This document shows, piece by piece, positions 23,600-37,001 of a stretch of DNA of 64,000 nucleotides (within the stretch, counting starts at the first letter, position 1; each line of letters opens with the position of its first letter). The translations under genes and the position numbers were made by a program. The notes under the pieces are model-generated. The model saw only the letters and a program-made list of their open reading frames with translations, searched no databases and was not told the DNA's origin. The DNA lies in assembly GCA_023052935.1 (NCBI GenBank), contig CM041292.1:134492951-134556950 (forward strand), in the 5' to 3' direction. Source of the DNA: Piezodorus guildinii (taxonomy: Eukaryota; Arthropoda; Insecta; Hemiptera; Pentatomidae).

Positions 23600-24330
23600 G
23601 GTCACCTACATTTTTTAACCAGAGTGGGAAGGTTGAGATTCATTCTCTGCAATCTCCACAAGATGACGCTCTACTTTGGTGGTTGGTTGGAAGTCTCTTC
23701 CAAATAAAGCTTGTTAGTCTAGCGTTATATCTTACTTTTACTACTATCGTTCGTGATTAAATTTTCCTCTGGGTTTATATTTTTGCTTGGAATGAGAATT
23801 GTTTTGATCGTTGTCAGTTGTGCTTTAAGAGATTGGGATGAGGTCGCATACCTTATTCCGGGCGATAGATGACGTGAAAACAGGATTAGGAAGGCTGTGG
23901 AAGATGGAAGGAGCGGCGTGGGTGTGATGCCCCGGGGTGCCGTGCACTTATGTCTACAGCGATCCCCTGTTATTTGGCCGGCTGGTTAGTTAGTTCACCG
24001 CTCCCTCTTCAATCTTGTCGTCGGCTCGTCGGCCTTATTAGTTATACCCCTTCCACCTCAGGTAATTGCCTTTGTTCCTCCTCACAGTATTTGTTTGTTT
24101 GATTAACTGCCTATTTAGTCTGTCCTCTCCATCGATCCAGCAGTACTTGAGCGATTGGCCGTTGGGAAAAAAAACAACTTAACAAGCTTGACCGGAGTCA
24201 TATTCTAGGGTCATTGACCATCCAGGATCGGTTTTATTTTCCTCGACTGGAATTTCAACCCGGCCATGAAGAAGTACCGTATACTTATCATGGATGTGTG
24301 AACATGGACCTATCAACGTTTTTAAATGTA
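23600..24330. other. GC-rich island, left arm, near the loop
   Basis: Contains GTGATGCCCCGGGGTGCCGTG and TTATTTGGCCGGCTGG, with no recognisable coding content. The segment around 24255-24275, read on the minus strand (GGCCGGGTTGAAATTCCAG), resembles a B-box, so part may be a SINE. The open frame 24214-24420 spans this and part of segment A and has no independent support. Confidence 0.3.
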
Positions 24331-24465
24331 TCATTATTAAAATCAAACCGTCTGATTCATACAGACAGTTTCATTAATTTGAATAAGAATTTTAATTGTT
24401 CGGCTACATTTATAAAATAACAGTCCGGGACACCAATTAGGCCTAGTAAAGCACATTAATTACAA

Positions 24466-25100
24466 AATCAAGCTCTACACTAAAGAAAATAAATGAAAGT
24501 CTTATTAAATGCAAAATCCAACGCACATTAACGTTTTGTTAGCTCCTATTCTCTTCCAATACATCTGGTAGTTTTTATCACTCCCGCATTAATTTTGTAA
24601 ATTTAATTTTTAATCGCTCTATAACATCGCTCTATGAGTTTTTTTTCTTTAACCTGTTTACCGGGGACTTCCCTTTTTAACAATGCGGAATATAACGGAA
24701 GGAAATCCTTAATTACTTAATTTCATATTAGTTAATTTCACGGAAGTAATTCATATTTTTTTTTTCATGCTTAAAATAAATGAAGAATGATTGAAGTGCT
24801 ACCACTGGGTATCTTATATACAAGACTACTACATGCCTATATTTGTAATTTTAGCCCTTTTACTTGTATATATTATATATACAGTTGTAAAAATCATTAA
24901 ACAAATAAATAAATGAAAAGACAATGAACTATATACTTTTTCGTTTATTTATATGTGGATCTACATATGCTCCACATTGTTCACGTTTGACATAGTTACA
25001 AGTCCCGCTCGGTTAAGTTGTTAATAATGAAAATTAATTAACAAACAAAATATAATTTGGAATAAAAGAATTCAATAGCTACTTTCTTGTACGTTGTACG
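24466..25100. repeat. Palindrome loop: inverted copy of the left flank
   Basis: The unpaired centre of the palindrome. Bases 24466-25083 are the reverse complement of 13880-14497. Bases 25084-25100 (CTTGTACGTTGTACG with flanking bases) match neither partner and contain a tandem GTACGTT repeat, which looks like filler at a repair junction. Confidence 0.85.
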
Positions 25101-25234
25101 TTGTAATTAATGTGCTTTACTAGGCCTAATTGGTGTCCCGGACTGTTATTTTATAAATGTAGCCGAACAATTAAAATTCTTATTCAAATTAATGAAACTG
25201 TCTGTATGAATCAGACGGTTTGATTTTAATAATG

Positions 25235-25960
25235 ATACATTTAAAAACGTTGATAGGTCCATGTTCACACATCCATGATAAGTATACGGTACTTCTTCAT
25301 GGCCGGGTTGAAATTCCAGTCGAGGAAAATAAAACCGATCCTGGATGGTCAATGACCTAGAATATGACTCCGGTCAAGCTTGTTAAGTTGTTTTTTTTCC
25401 CAACGGCCAATCGCTCAAGTACTGCTGGATCGATGGAGAGGACAGACTAAATAGGCAGTTAATCAAACAAACAAATACTGTGAGGAGGAACAAAGGCAAT
25501 TACCTGAGGTGGAAGGGGTATAACTAATAAGGCCGACGAGCCGACGACAAGATTGAAGAGGGAGCGGTGAACTAACTAACCAGCCGGCCAAATAACAGGG
25601 GATCGCTGTAGACATAAGTGCACGGCACCCCGGGGCATCACACCCACGCCGCTCCTTCCATCTTCCACAGCCTTCCTAATCCTGTTTTCACGTCATCTAT
25701 CGCCCGGAATAAGGTATGCGACCTCATCCCAATCTCTTAAAGCACAACTGACAACGATCAAAACAATTCTCATTCCAAGCAAAAATATAAACCCAGAGGA
25801 AAATTTAATCACGAACGATAGTAGTAAAAGTAAGATATAACGCTAGACTAACAAGCTTTATTTGGAAGAGACTTCCAACCAACCACCAAAGTAGAGCGTC
25901 ATCTTGTGGAGATTGCAGAGAATGAATCTCAACCTTCCCACTCTGGTTAAAAAATGTAGG
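25235..25960. other. GC-rich island, right arm, near the loop
   Basis: Mirror of 23600-24330. The open frame 25352-25146 (minus) is identical to the left-arm frame and has no independent support. Confidence 0.3.
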
Positions 25961-26037
25961 TGACCATAAAGACAATTTGCCCTATTTATCTATATATCTT
26001 TGTAATAAATTGTATTTGTGAGGCTTTGTTAGTTTTA

Positions 26038-26745
26038 TGTTCATTTCATCACTCTCTATTAACTTTTAAAAGCTTGTGTATGAGATAATATTTTTTCTAA
26101 AATCTTTAGCTTTCTAACGGTATATCAAGCATGTATATTACTGCTCTTATGTTCAAAAACGAAAAATTGCATTAAAAAAATATTTTTTCTGTTTTCTCCT
26201 TTAGTTGGGTATCGAATTTATTCAATTTATATTTTTACCTGTTTTTCATCAGCGTTAACAAGATAATATAGTTATTTTTATTTAATCTACAAAATTAAAG
26301 GTACTTTAGGGGAAGAAAATATCGGCATTTAAGCCCTGTCAGACCATTTGAATCAGAATAAAACCTACATGATATTAAAGCCCATTAAATTTTACGTCGA
26401 TATAGCGAGTTTAATCAAAATCGTTGGAACCGTTTTCGAGAAAATTGAAAACAGGTGCAAAATGCATAGTATAAAGTGCCTCTTCTGGTAAGCTCATTTT
26501 GATGAAAAAAGTTTTGTCACGTCTCGGGCGTATAGCTGTCTTAAATATGAAATTTCAGTTTCATAGGAATAATCGTTTCCGCCCGGGAGTTACCACACAC
26601 AACACACACACACACAGACCTTTTTGCGGGACTTGGTTATTTGGACTCAGGGGACCCTAAAACGTGTATTTCCGTTGAAAACTGGAATTCGAAAATTTTC
26701 ACGATCGCAATACTTTCACTTACTATATATAGTAAGTGAAAGTAA
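26038..26745 (-). repeat. R1 repeat, right arm, inner copy
   Basis: Mirror of 22821-23525, with the perfect palindromic head at its right end (about 26716-26745). Confidence 0.7.
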
Positions 26746-27291
26746 TACGATTTAGAAATGCAATCATTTTCTAAAAGTGCTGATTACACATTTAATTTCG
26801 TTCCAAATCATATTAATACATTTCATTCTATAAATTAAATTAAATTAAGTGTTATTATTATTTATTTTTTTAATATTTATTGAGATATATTACGATTTTT
26901 TTCTAAATGAAAAGTAGTAATAGTGTATGACACTACATTCACACAACACATTCAGAAAATAATGATATAGGAAAATTACATAAAATAGTGTTCTTAATAT
27001 AGTAAATAAATGTTTAGATTATAATAATATAGTAATGAGAGATTTTTGCGCTTCCTGTAAAATTTCCTAGAATCGATATAGTACCTTTTGGAAATCAACG
27101 TCTCAATTGTCGATTAGCATTTCTTAAAAGATGCTTTAAATACGATTGAATGGTAAATATTAAAAAATAAATACACATACACTTAACATAAATACTATCG
27201 CAGCAAAAAAAAAAAAAATCTTCGTTTTACAGGATAGGTTTTGGTTAAGATATGTAGTAATGTTTTATGATATATTCATGTTTATGGTAGG

Positions 27292-27979
27292 TTATTCCGG
27301 ACGGACTGTGCTGTAAGTTTTAACTGTAGGAGGAACGGGCTTTGAACCTACAAAAAACATACATCATTCGTAAAAACATTAATATATACCAAATAAAGCA
27401 TTAAAAAACATAAACAATATTTTTTAATGCAATAAAGTTCATGTTAAGTGTGTGCGTAATTATTCTGCAATGTTTATCATGTAATTTGATTTATTTATTT
27501 ATTGAGCAGAGTGGTGCGCGTTCCATATATTCAACGATCTTTTAGTTAATAGCTTTAAAAAAATTGTAATAGAAAATTATTTTAAATAAACATTCTTTAT
27601 TTAAAACCTCCAACTTATAAGCATCATTTTAGAATCCATATTTACCAAAAATCAATTTTTAAAATATTTATATCGATATGAATTAATAAATTAACATTCG
27701 ATTAACATGAATTTGTGGATAAAAGATATGTGGTATTTATTCAGGTTAATGGGTTAAAAAACGTCATTATAGTAAGAAACGCAACTAAATTTAAATTTTG
27801 AAACCGAAAAAAATATTTTCTCGCTTACTTACAAGTTTAAACAAATATAATAAAAATTAAAAGTAACATAATAAATTTTAATTTGATAATAATTAAGGTC
27901 GTTCCAAAAGTAATGGGATAGAATAACACAGATACTCACAATAAATTAGAACTACCAGAACGTCTTGTACACGGAACAT
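27292..27979 (-). CDS. Candidate two-exon micro-gene, right arm copy
   Basis: Mirror of 21585-22273. Exon 1 coding part is 27979-27940 and exon 2 is 27347-27292, on the minus strand. The acceptor of exon 1 (GCAG, complement at 27981-27984), the donor GTGAG (27939-27935), the acceptor TTTGTAG and the TAA stop are all retained. The predicted 31-residue product appears identical to the left copy. The two copies point toward each other across the palindrome centre. Preservation may reflect only the high identity of the arms, so it is not independent proof of function. Confidence 0.28.
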
Positions 27980-28114
27980 ACCTGCAAAAAAAACAAACAA
28001 ATAATCTATTAACTTTAATCTTAAACTAAACAGGAGAATAATTTCCATTCAAACTTAAAACAGCAAGATCAAAATTAAGAAGGTCTATTTTTATGATCAT
28101 AGACTAACATAAAT

Positions 28115-29290
28115 GAAATACGAAATAATTATATGTTTTCTACTAGCCTTAGGTTTCAGTCAATAAATAAATAAAATTAATTTTGCAACGTTTCGAGAAT
28201 TTAATGTTCTCATATTCATGCCAGTAACTGTGGAAAAACAAATAAAAGGACTTTTTTTTTATTTATTTATTTTTTTTTTTTTTTTTTTTTTTTTTTTATT
28301 ATTTTTTTTTTTTTTTATGGAATAATCAATAGATGATGTTATTGTTAGAGAGACAGAAAAGAATATATTGAACAATGAATATATATTAATATCATTTAAC
28401 GTCTAATTTGTTATGTTAAAAATGTTGAGAAAATATGAAAAAATAGTTTGAATGAGATAAATTAGAACGATAAAAATGTTGTATACGAAATTCCTTGTAA
28501 AGATAAATGCGTAATATCTTATTTTGGAACATCAGGACAATGTTTAAAAATGAGAGTGTATTAACACAAATAAAGCTGTAATTCAATTACAAAAAAAACT
28601 ATAATAAACCAGATCAATCCGCCCTCACCACTCATTTAAAAAAAAAAAAAACATACATTCAAATTCCATTCACCCAAAATTATACGTTATGAGAAAAACA
28701 GCGTCACACGAATGAATGCAATGATTAACATGGACAAATATAAAATTCTGTTGTCCAAAACCTTATTTCGTGTTAATCAAATTTAATAAACACATATTAA
28801 CAATACGCCTAAATAATATTGATAATAAATAAAATAAAAATAAATAAACAAAATGAGAAAACGCCGGACTCCTAACGTCATCAATTAGGAAAATCCTCCC
28901 TACCTGAACTAATTCTAGCATCTTTGCTTTTGTAGTGTTCTTTTAAAGTTTATAGTTTACATATACGTCTATGCTATGTAAGACACTATTTTATCTTGAA
29001 TCGTAAGTAAATTTTTAATAATATCTTTAATGTAAATTCTAATTGAAATATCTATTTAACTACTGTATATATATTCATTGTTCAATGTATTCTTTTCTGT
29101 CTCTCAAACCAAAACATCTCTCAAATTATTGTATAAAAAAAATTTTAATGTTCTGTTTTTCCACTGTTAAGGAATGAATATGAGAACAATTAATTCTAGA
29201 AACGTTGCATAAATAAAATTGTTTATTTATTGACTAAAACCTAAGACCAGTAAAAAATATAAATTATCAACAGTCGAGAACTAATAAAAC
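28115..29290. mobile_element. Long-TIR non-autonomous element, right arm
   Basis: Mirror of 20285-21445, including the R2 interior (about 28740-29010) and a degenerate T-rich tract at 28251-28317. Confidence 0.5.
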
Positions 29291-29304
29291 AAAAAAAAAA
29301 TATC

Positions 29305-29362
29305 GAATATATATATATATAATATATATATTAATATAAATATATATATTATATATATAATG
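29305..29362. repeat. Expanded TA-rich microsatellite, right arm only
   Basis: The left arm has only about 13 bp of TA repeats at the corresponding place (near 20250). The right arm has almost 60 bp of imperfect TA/TAA repeats. Confidence 0.8.
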
Positions 29363-30052
29363 GCTTTTTAATAAAAGATCCCTCACTGATACATAGACTA
29401 ATGAAGGAAGAATTCCTGTGGCTGAGCGTAATGTAAAAAGTTAAGAGAATAGACGGCGGACATCCATGGTTCCTCGCCATGGTCATCGGTCGTGGGACAA
29501 TCTGACCTTTTTTAAACCATTCACCGCAAGATAAAAAACAAGTATCGGAAGAAGGTGATTTGAATCTAAATTATTTGGAAACCTTCAAGTATAGCTTACC
29601 ACCAGTAGCAAAAATGTGAACTTTAAATCATTTTATCTTTTATTTAAAAAAAAAAATAGTAGCAATAAAGCATATCAATCAGTATCTATATAAATTGCTA
29701 TCAATTTCAAGTAAATATTCAATGAGTTGTTGCTATAAGCATTTTAAATGTAAAAAACTTTATGATTCATAACTTTTAGAATTATTGCATAGTTTAATAC
29801 ATGTCATTGGCATATTATTAACACCGATCAATAAGCGAGAGAAGAATTAGGAAATAAATAAACAATAATTTGAGGTCATGAAAAATTATTTGATAATTTA
29901 TTTCTATACAACGTATGCCATAAAAGTTACAATGGAAAGCCATACCCATCCTGAACCCAAGACGAGCTCATTTTAACGCAATCGATATAAATAATGGAAT
30001 ATTTTATAATACATTTATCAATGACTGAAATATAGAATAAATAAATTATCTG

Positions 30053-30125
30053 TTGCACCAGAATTCAAACCCAAGCTTCTGGTTCAGGGTCCCCTTGCCT
30101 TATCCACTAAGATAACACACAATTA
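30053..30125 (-). repeat. tRNA-like SINE head or tRNA pseudogene, right arm
   Basis: Mirror of 19490-19562, with the same A-box-like and B-box-like words on the minus strand. Confidence 0.45.
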
Positions 30126-31872
30126 TGTTTAACGATATAGAATAAAGATAGTTTAAAAAAAAAACATAGAAACACTCTCCTTAAGTTCGATATCTATAAC
30201 ATAATGTTAATTTATAGGTACTCTAATATTCCTTATGTTTTTTGGTTCTTGAAAAAAATCATTTCACTAGAAAAGACTATATCGAAATAGGGACAGATAA
30301 AAAATCAAAATACCATTTGTTTATGTTTATTCATTTAACTTTATTTCATGCAATACTATGAGAACAAATATAGTATTTGGAATAATAATAATATTTCAAT
30401 GATAATATGACTGAACGTTTTAAGTAATATTTTCCAAAATTAAAAATGAGTTATCACTTTCCGGAATCTTTTTTAATATTTTCCCATAAATTTTGAAGAA
30501 AAAACCATACAAAAAAAATCTAAAATTAAGAAAAAGCAATAGATATCTATTCAGGTAAAATATTATTTACAAATAGCAACCGAGAAGCAATAAAAGCCAC
30601 CTTACTTAAATGCCAATATCTATTCTATAGATTTTTTACAAATCTGAGCAATCGACTCACGGGACTTCCATCAACTCGATTCTTATTAACATTCTAAGCG
30701 GATAAAGTAAGACAATTCAATAAAATATATCAAGTGATTTAAATTTCTAAAATTATTTTTTCACGAATACATTATGGAAACTTCGCTAATAAACAGTGTA
30801 AAATCTAAAAAAAGAACACCGAATTTATTTTATTATTTCTCTTCCTTTTTTGTTTCCTTCCTCTCTCATTTAAATCATTTTTGTTTTCTCTATTTAATTA
30901 ATTTTTTATTTTATTGTTTTTAAATTTACATTTTTTTTTATTGTTATTATTATAATTTTTTTTTATATTAAGTTTGGTTCCGTAACCTAACTTTTTATAA
31001 AATTATGTCAAACACGTATTGACCATGTAGGATTTGGTTTCATATCTTGAAGGTCACTTATGTAAATAAATTATAGAAACATCACAAAGTTAGTACTAGT
31101 ACCCGCCTTGATTTCATGATTAATGGGAGAAGAAACAGGGAGTTAAAATTATACTTCACAAATCAAAGAGAAAGTAAATTCCAAAAATCGTTTTTTTTTT
31201 TTATTTAAAATAATGTACTGTATATTTGTCATCCTATTGTTACTTACTCATCGTCTGTCAGACCATATTCCTGTACATTATTTACAGTTATTTTGCTTCA
31301 ATTTTTGACTCACTCGAACATACAAAAAAAAAAAAAAAAAAAAAGGAATTCCGTAAACGTAACGGTCTTATTTGCCAACAATCAGGAGTATTGTTACCGA
31401 AGACATTAGACCCGTTCGCCAATAGCGACATTTTTTTTTTTTTTTTTTTTTGTTTCGCCAACGGTTCCGGGCGGGAAATTCAAATCATTTTGACGCTATA
31501 CATATGGATCCGGCACCCACATTGGTTATTCATGAATCTCGAGCAGGGGTGTCTTATTGAGTAGCATTGTGGCTACTAAAATGCTTCCCCACAGCGACCT
31601 CCGAAACAATTGAATCCCCTTCGTGTCTGCTTACCAGTTTACCTTCTTGTCACGCTGCTCTCGACCCCACTCTTTATCGCTAACGAGCTTTCATTCTTTC
31701 TGATAGTTGCTCGGTATGTCCTTCCCAAACAGGAAACTAATCATTAAAAAAAATCCATTAATTAATGGCAAAACTTTATGACTAGTTAGACTAAGACTAA
31801 CAATGAATCAAGGACTACATTAAGCACTAGACACTTGGTCAGTGTAGTCCCAAACCTCTGCGTGTTAGAGTT

Positions 31873-32733
31873 AAAAAATCTGGTAAAACACACGAATTTT
31901 GCTTACCTCGACTGTTAAATCAATTTAAAAATATTTTGAGTTGATTTAAACAAAAAGTATATTCATTTTAGTGAGAAACATATGATTCAGATTAAATAAT
32001 ATAACTATATTAAATTGATAATCAGTAATAAGTTTATTCACTATTCGTCACTTTATATCAGCTTTTACACCTGTTGTATAACATAATGTTTTTCCTAAAA
32101 TCTTTCTCTTCCCTACGGTATATTATACGTCTATATCACTGTTATTTTTATTAAAAAACCAAACATTACATAAAAAAATAGTTTTGCTCTTTTATCCTTT
32201 AGTTGGTCATCAAATTCGACCAACTTGTATATTTAGCCTTTCTTCATCAATGTCATTAAGATGATAAGGTTATACTTTTGGAATTTACAAAATTAAAGGT
32301 AGTTTAGAGGAAGAAAATTTAAAATCTCGGCATTTAAGCCCTCTCAGACTATTTCAATAAAAATGAAACTTACATGATATTAAAGCCCATTAAATTTTAC
32401 ATAGATATAGCGAAATTAATCAAAATCGTTGAGAAAATCGTAAAAGGTCAAAATGCATAGTATAAAGTGGCTCTTCTGGTAAGTCGATTTTGGTGGAAAA
32501 GTTCTATACCATCATAGGCATAGACTCTCTTAAAATATGAAAAGTCAGTTCCGTAGGACTTTTCGCTTTTGCGCTAGACTTACTACTCACACACACCTTT
32601 TTTCGGGACTTGGTTATTTTGACTCCTTGGAGGATCCTTAAACGTGTATTTCCGTTGAAAACTGGATTTCAAAAATCTTCACGTCGCCATACATTCCCTT
32701 ACTATATATTTCATATATAGGTAAGTGAAAGTA
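31873..32733 (-). repeat. R1 repeat, right arm, outer copy
   Basis: Mirror of 16881-17738, with a few substitutions and small indels relative to it. Confidence 0.7.
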
Positions 32734-33239
32734 AAAATAACAAGAAACTGTTCTGATTAATTAATGGTTCTTAATCTCTTTTTTTTACAAATTGATGTCA
32801 GAAATTAATGGACATATTTTAATTTTGTTTATGGCATCAACTAGAGAAAACTGAGGTGTTTTCAATCGATTTTAAAATTAATAGTATCTTTCATATTTTC
32901 GTTCTATTTATACTGCTTTTTCTATTATAATTTTTTTTTTTGTATTTCTAAAAATTTTGGTAGTTTCAAAGATATTTTATGATTCATTTGTATACTATAT
33001 ACTAATGTTCTCTAATCAATATTTTTTTTATTCTTTCAATTAGAACTATTATGTTGTATTCCAGACTTAACAATAACGATGATATCCAGGATCATATTTA
33101 GCTCTAGACCCTAAAGATTCTGGACGAAAGATAAAAAAAAATGTCCGAGATGTGTCATTAAATAGTTCTTTCAATGTCACAAATGATGGTATAATTGAAT
33201 AGAATTATATTTTGAGTGAAATCAACAGACTAAAAAGGT

Positions 33240-33271
33240 ATGTGTGTATATATGTGTGTGTGTGTGTGTAT

Positions 33272-33348
<77 letters not shown>
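33240..33348. repeat. (GT)n(TA)n(GA)n microsatellite, right arm
   Basis: Mirror of the left-arm compound microsatellite but shorter, with about 35 bp of TA and about 45 bp of GA repeats. Confidence 0.9.
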
Positions 33349-34889
33349 TTTTAAGATTACTATAAAAAAAAAAATAATAAAATAAAAAATCCTTTAAAAC
33401 AATCATTATATAAAAATACATCCTGAGATGTTGCAATTTTATTAAATCTACCATCTTTTTAACAATAGTCTCGTTAAAGATTCCTTATTTAATTTGCATT
33501 ATCATTCATAAGCTATTATCATGCATTAGTTATTACACCTTGACTTTTTTTCTTGTTTTTGGGAGAGGTTTTCTGTTTTTTGTAGTTGATTTCAATAAAT
33601 AAATTAAGTGGTATCCAACCTTAGTAAATTAATTCCGATAATTGCAACTGATTCAGGCACGATAGACGGATCTATAATAAAGTGGTCCAATTAAATTTCA
33701 GCATAAAGCTTCGTTTACTCATTAAACAAATACTATTTTGTTCAAACATTGAATATTGACATGCATTAATATTAATGTTTCAATTATTTAATAACAAACT
33801 TCAAGGCTGAATAGAAAATATTGAAAATGACGGTGAATATAGAAAATACACCCACTTCTCTAAACTATATTAAATTATTTTCGACTCCAGCATAACTGAG
33901 TGTTTAATGCTGTCCATTAATACATTCCCAAGCTCGTTAACAATGAAATGGTCCCATTCCCACTAAAAATATTATTAACAAGAGGCACATCATTACGTTT
34001 ATAAGTAAGAAATATCAGAGATTTGTTTTTAAATAAATATAAATCAGGATTTAAATCTATTGTTGAAGGTTAATTTTTTTAAAATAATAAAGAAAAGATC
34101 TTAATATATAAACGCCACGATATCCATACCATTTTCGCAAACCATGTTCATAACTTGTATACAACTTATATATGAACTTTAAATATGTAAATATTTGTAT
34201 ATAATAAACTTTACAAATTGTTGACCATAACATCTAAAAGTCAACCAAATGCCTATAAATAATATGAAATACGTACCAAAAACTTTACCTTAACTTTGAT
34301 TTAAAATTATCTTAAGTTTGGCAAAACTCAAGACAGATCTTAACAAGCAGAGATCTGAGATCTGAATGTAAGGTCGAAATATTTTATCAATAAATGCATT
34401 AATGAGCCGAGCCTTCACTTCTCTACGGTAATTTTAATCTTTCTGGACAAACGCAAGTACTTAAAAAAAAAAGTAATAAATAAAGCTCTTTAGAATAAAA
34501 CGGCAAAATACCACATATTTTATTAAAATATATTTAATTCATAGAACAAAAAAATGATAATATGCTATGATTTGTTAATATTATATTATAAATATATAAA
34601 AATAAAGAAAACGCTATTATTCTCCAAAATATAATGACAATAAGTCAACAATTTTTTTCCCTACGAAATTAACTAGAATTAAGTTAAATGCATAATAAAA
34701 GATAATCAATCGTATCTGCCAAGTAACATTTAATAATCACAAAATAAAACGAACTAAGGGCATAATAACTTAACTGTTGATTGTCCAGAAAAACTAGTAA
34801 TCTAATCTACTATCTAAAACTAAGCAGAAAGGTAGGATATTCCAATGTTGCACTGAAATGCCTAAGACAGGAAATGGCTGGAACAGTAA

Positions 34890-35983
34890 AGTAAATAATG
34901 AAAGAGAGTATTAATAGTTAAAAATAATAATAGATATCTTTGAAATATATAATTTCAGTTTCCACAACTTTTCTTTTTATAAACTTTATTTACATTGGTT
35001 TATATGTTTTTTTGGATCTCAGAACATGCATTTAAATTATGACATCTGGGATTTCATTTTTTTTAGAATAGCAATACTTTCGGTACTTTTATGATGTGAA
35101 AATTTATTCATCAGCTGTAGTAGGTGAAACTAAATTATAATAAGATTAACATATATCTGAAATGATGATATTAATTAAGAAAATTGGAGTCCATGGAAAA
35201 AAATAATTCTTAGAAACATATACTAAATTGGCAAGCTGCCAATTCATAAAACTTGCCAGGGTAAAGTTTATTCATCAAGAATCTTGTATAGCTTTACACA
35301 CATCATAAAGACGATACGTTTCCGTTATTACCACGAGGACCAAACCTGAATGAGTACTACGAGGCTAATGACTGAGCTTGAAATAAGAAAGTAGGAGGTG
35401 GCAATGATTCGGCTACAGAGGCTGACAGGGAAGGTAATCCCGGAATGCCGACTGTCCACGTGCTTTGCCCACCGCCCGTTATTTCCAGCCTTTAATGAGG
35501 TACTGGATATCTGTCATCCTCCAAGTCCTATTTCACTTTATAGATATCTACGACCATCTGGCCTCCTAGCAATCTGTCACTGGCCGGCTGTAAAATTGAC
35601 CATGAATTATGTACGGAATAAAACCGTTCCGTGGAATTGCCATTCAAAAGGCATCTGTTATTCAAATATTGCCCAATTTGTCAGAGACCTGTTTCAAGGC
35701 GCCAAAATCAAGTGTTAATTCGCTCATTACTGAAAGGACCCATATTTTTATATTCCGAAGCAGGTTCCCCACCGTTCATTAAAAACCAATTTCGATCGAA
35801 TTATATAGATTATTTACTTTATTGCAAAAACTGGACTGATATATTCAGGAGGTCCAATAAGCCATGAATGTCTGTTTATGTTTCTTATTTTCCTTGGATC
35901 TAATTTGCAATTAGCCAATTTTTTTCTCTTATTAAAATAATTAATAAGTGAATAAGAAAAACACGACATTTGTTCAGCCGACG
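34890..35983. other. Right flank of palindrome with a GC-richer island
   Basis: 34890-35380 is unassigned AT-rich DNA. 35390-35720 is a GC-richer island open on the plus strand for about 100 codons (35398-35718). The frame has no recognisable domain, no convincing splice sites and overlaps other open frames, so coding is not supported. Confidence 0.35.
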
Positions 35984-36775
35984 AACACTGGGCAAAATCA
36001 CCAATTTGGGTAGACAAAAGTCAAGTCAAAAGTTTGGAATTTTCCCGTGCTTCACTTTTTTATTATTAGTTGGCAAGACCCTTAATACTAATACGTGTAT
36101 TTCTACTAGTACGTGTACACGTATTTCCCGCCATACCGTGTTTACAAATAAATAGTAAATGAGTGAATCATTCCTGTGCCTAATAACCGACAGTGGGATT
36201 ATCTTTAGTAGATGGCCATTTATTGTGTTCAAGGTTTGTTTAGCGCAACCTCTTTTTGATTTTATTTAACAATGGACATTTCTGAGACAGGTACGACATT
36301 ATATTTCCAAACTCGTTATTAAATATACATTGCTATCTACCTGTAGAGTTAATCTAGCAATTTGTAAATGTATGCCCATATTCAATACCCAAAAACTATA
36401 TAACCCCCGAGTTACCCCAAGGATTTGTTTGTAGGATTTTAATCCTTCTAGTCTTTAGATATTACAAAGAATATTTGCGTTTTGAGTGACACATAATTTC
36501 TTTCAGACACCACCCTCCGAATCAAAAGTTTTACAATATATAATTTGAAGAGTTTCCTAAATGATTTAAAATACATCTATTAGCAGGTTTAAGCCACTCC
36601 GAGTCGATAATTATCTATGTTGTATTATTTTTCCTTTATTCTGGGACTTCAAACGTTTAATGTAGGGAAGTATTAGATTTTAGCAAATAAATTTGATGCT
36701 TGACCACTGTGCGGACGCCAATCGTGTCAAAAAATTAGTTAGTTTTTATAAATGTTTCCGTGATTATTAAATAAA
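35984..36775. repeat. Diverged inverted repeat, right member
   Basis: Reverse complement of 12360-13165 with visible divergence. One terminal inverted repeat is intact (TGACCACTGTGC at 36701-36712). The other is degraded (ACACTGGGCAAAATC, about 35986-36000). It sits outside the palindrome's right arm much as its partner sits outside the left arm. Confidence 0.6.
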
Positions 36776-36883
36776 ATAAATATTCCTTCCATGCACACAG
36801 TTATTGGGAATATTGGCTGGGTAGTTTTATTTAAAGTGTGTGCATACGTGAAACTTTTATTAATTAACTAAGAAAAATCAGAA

Positions 36884-36888
<5 letters not shown>

Positions 36889-36928
<40 letters not shown>
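36889..36928. repeat. (AT)n microsatellite
   Basis: About 40 bp of alternating AT immediately upstream of the candidate exon at 36945. Confidence 0.9.
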
Positions 36929-36931
<3 letters not shown>

Positions 36932-36944
36932 AATTAAATTTCAG

Positions 36945-37001
36945 GGCAGCTGCTATTAATGTTTGTAGTGATTGCTCAGTCACTACTACAACATAACCAA
37001 G
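36945..37001 (+). CDS. Candidate signal-peptide exon, phase 1-1
   Basis: Tentative. A 57-bp segment lies between an acceptor (AAATTAAATTTCAG, ending at 36944) and a near-consensus donor (CAAG, then GTAAGAAG from 37002). One frame is open throughout: QLLLMFVVIAQSLLQHNQ. It enters with one base needed from the previous exon and leaves with one base carried over, so it is a symmetric phase-1 exon. The hydrophobic core followed by a small polar stretch looks like a secretory signal peptide. Phase-1 exits are common where such an exon joins extracellular domain exons. No partner exon is recognised on either side within the window, so this could be one exon of a gene with very long introns, or chance. 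Confidence 0.3.

Larger units (their letters stand above)
25101..34889 (-). repeat. Right arm of 9.8-kb inverted repeat (palindrome)
   Basis: Reverse complement of the left arm, ending at GGCTGGAACAGTAA (about 34889). Relative to the left arm it has an expanded TA-rich tract at about 29305-29360, a shorter (TA)n(GA)n tract at 33240-33348, an interrupted poly-T at 28251-28317, and scattered substitutions and single-base indels in homopolymers. Feature content mirrors the left arm. Confidence 0.9.

Noticed and set aside
24214..24420. 68-residue frame present in both arms
   Set aside because: Duplicated only because of the palindrome; starts with a non-ATG codon, overlaps segment A and a SINE-like patch, and has no recognisable domain.
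35398..35867. Frames of 106 and 78 codons
   Set aside because: Overlapping frames in a GC-richer island with no domain and no splice signals; coding not supported.
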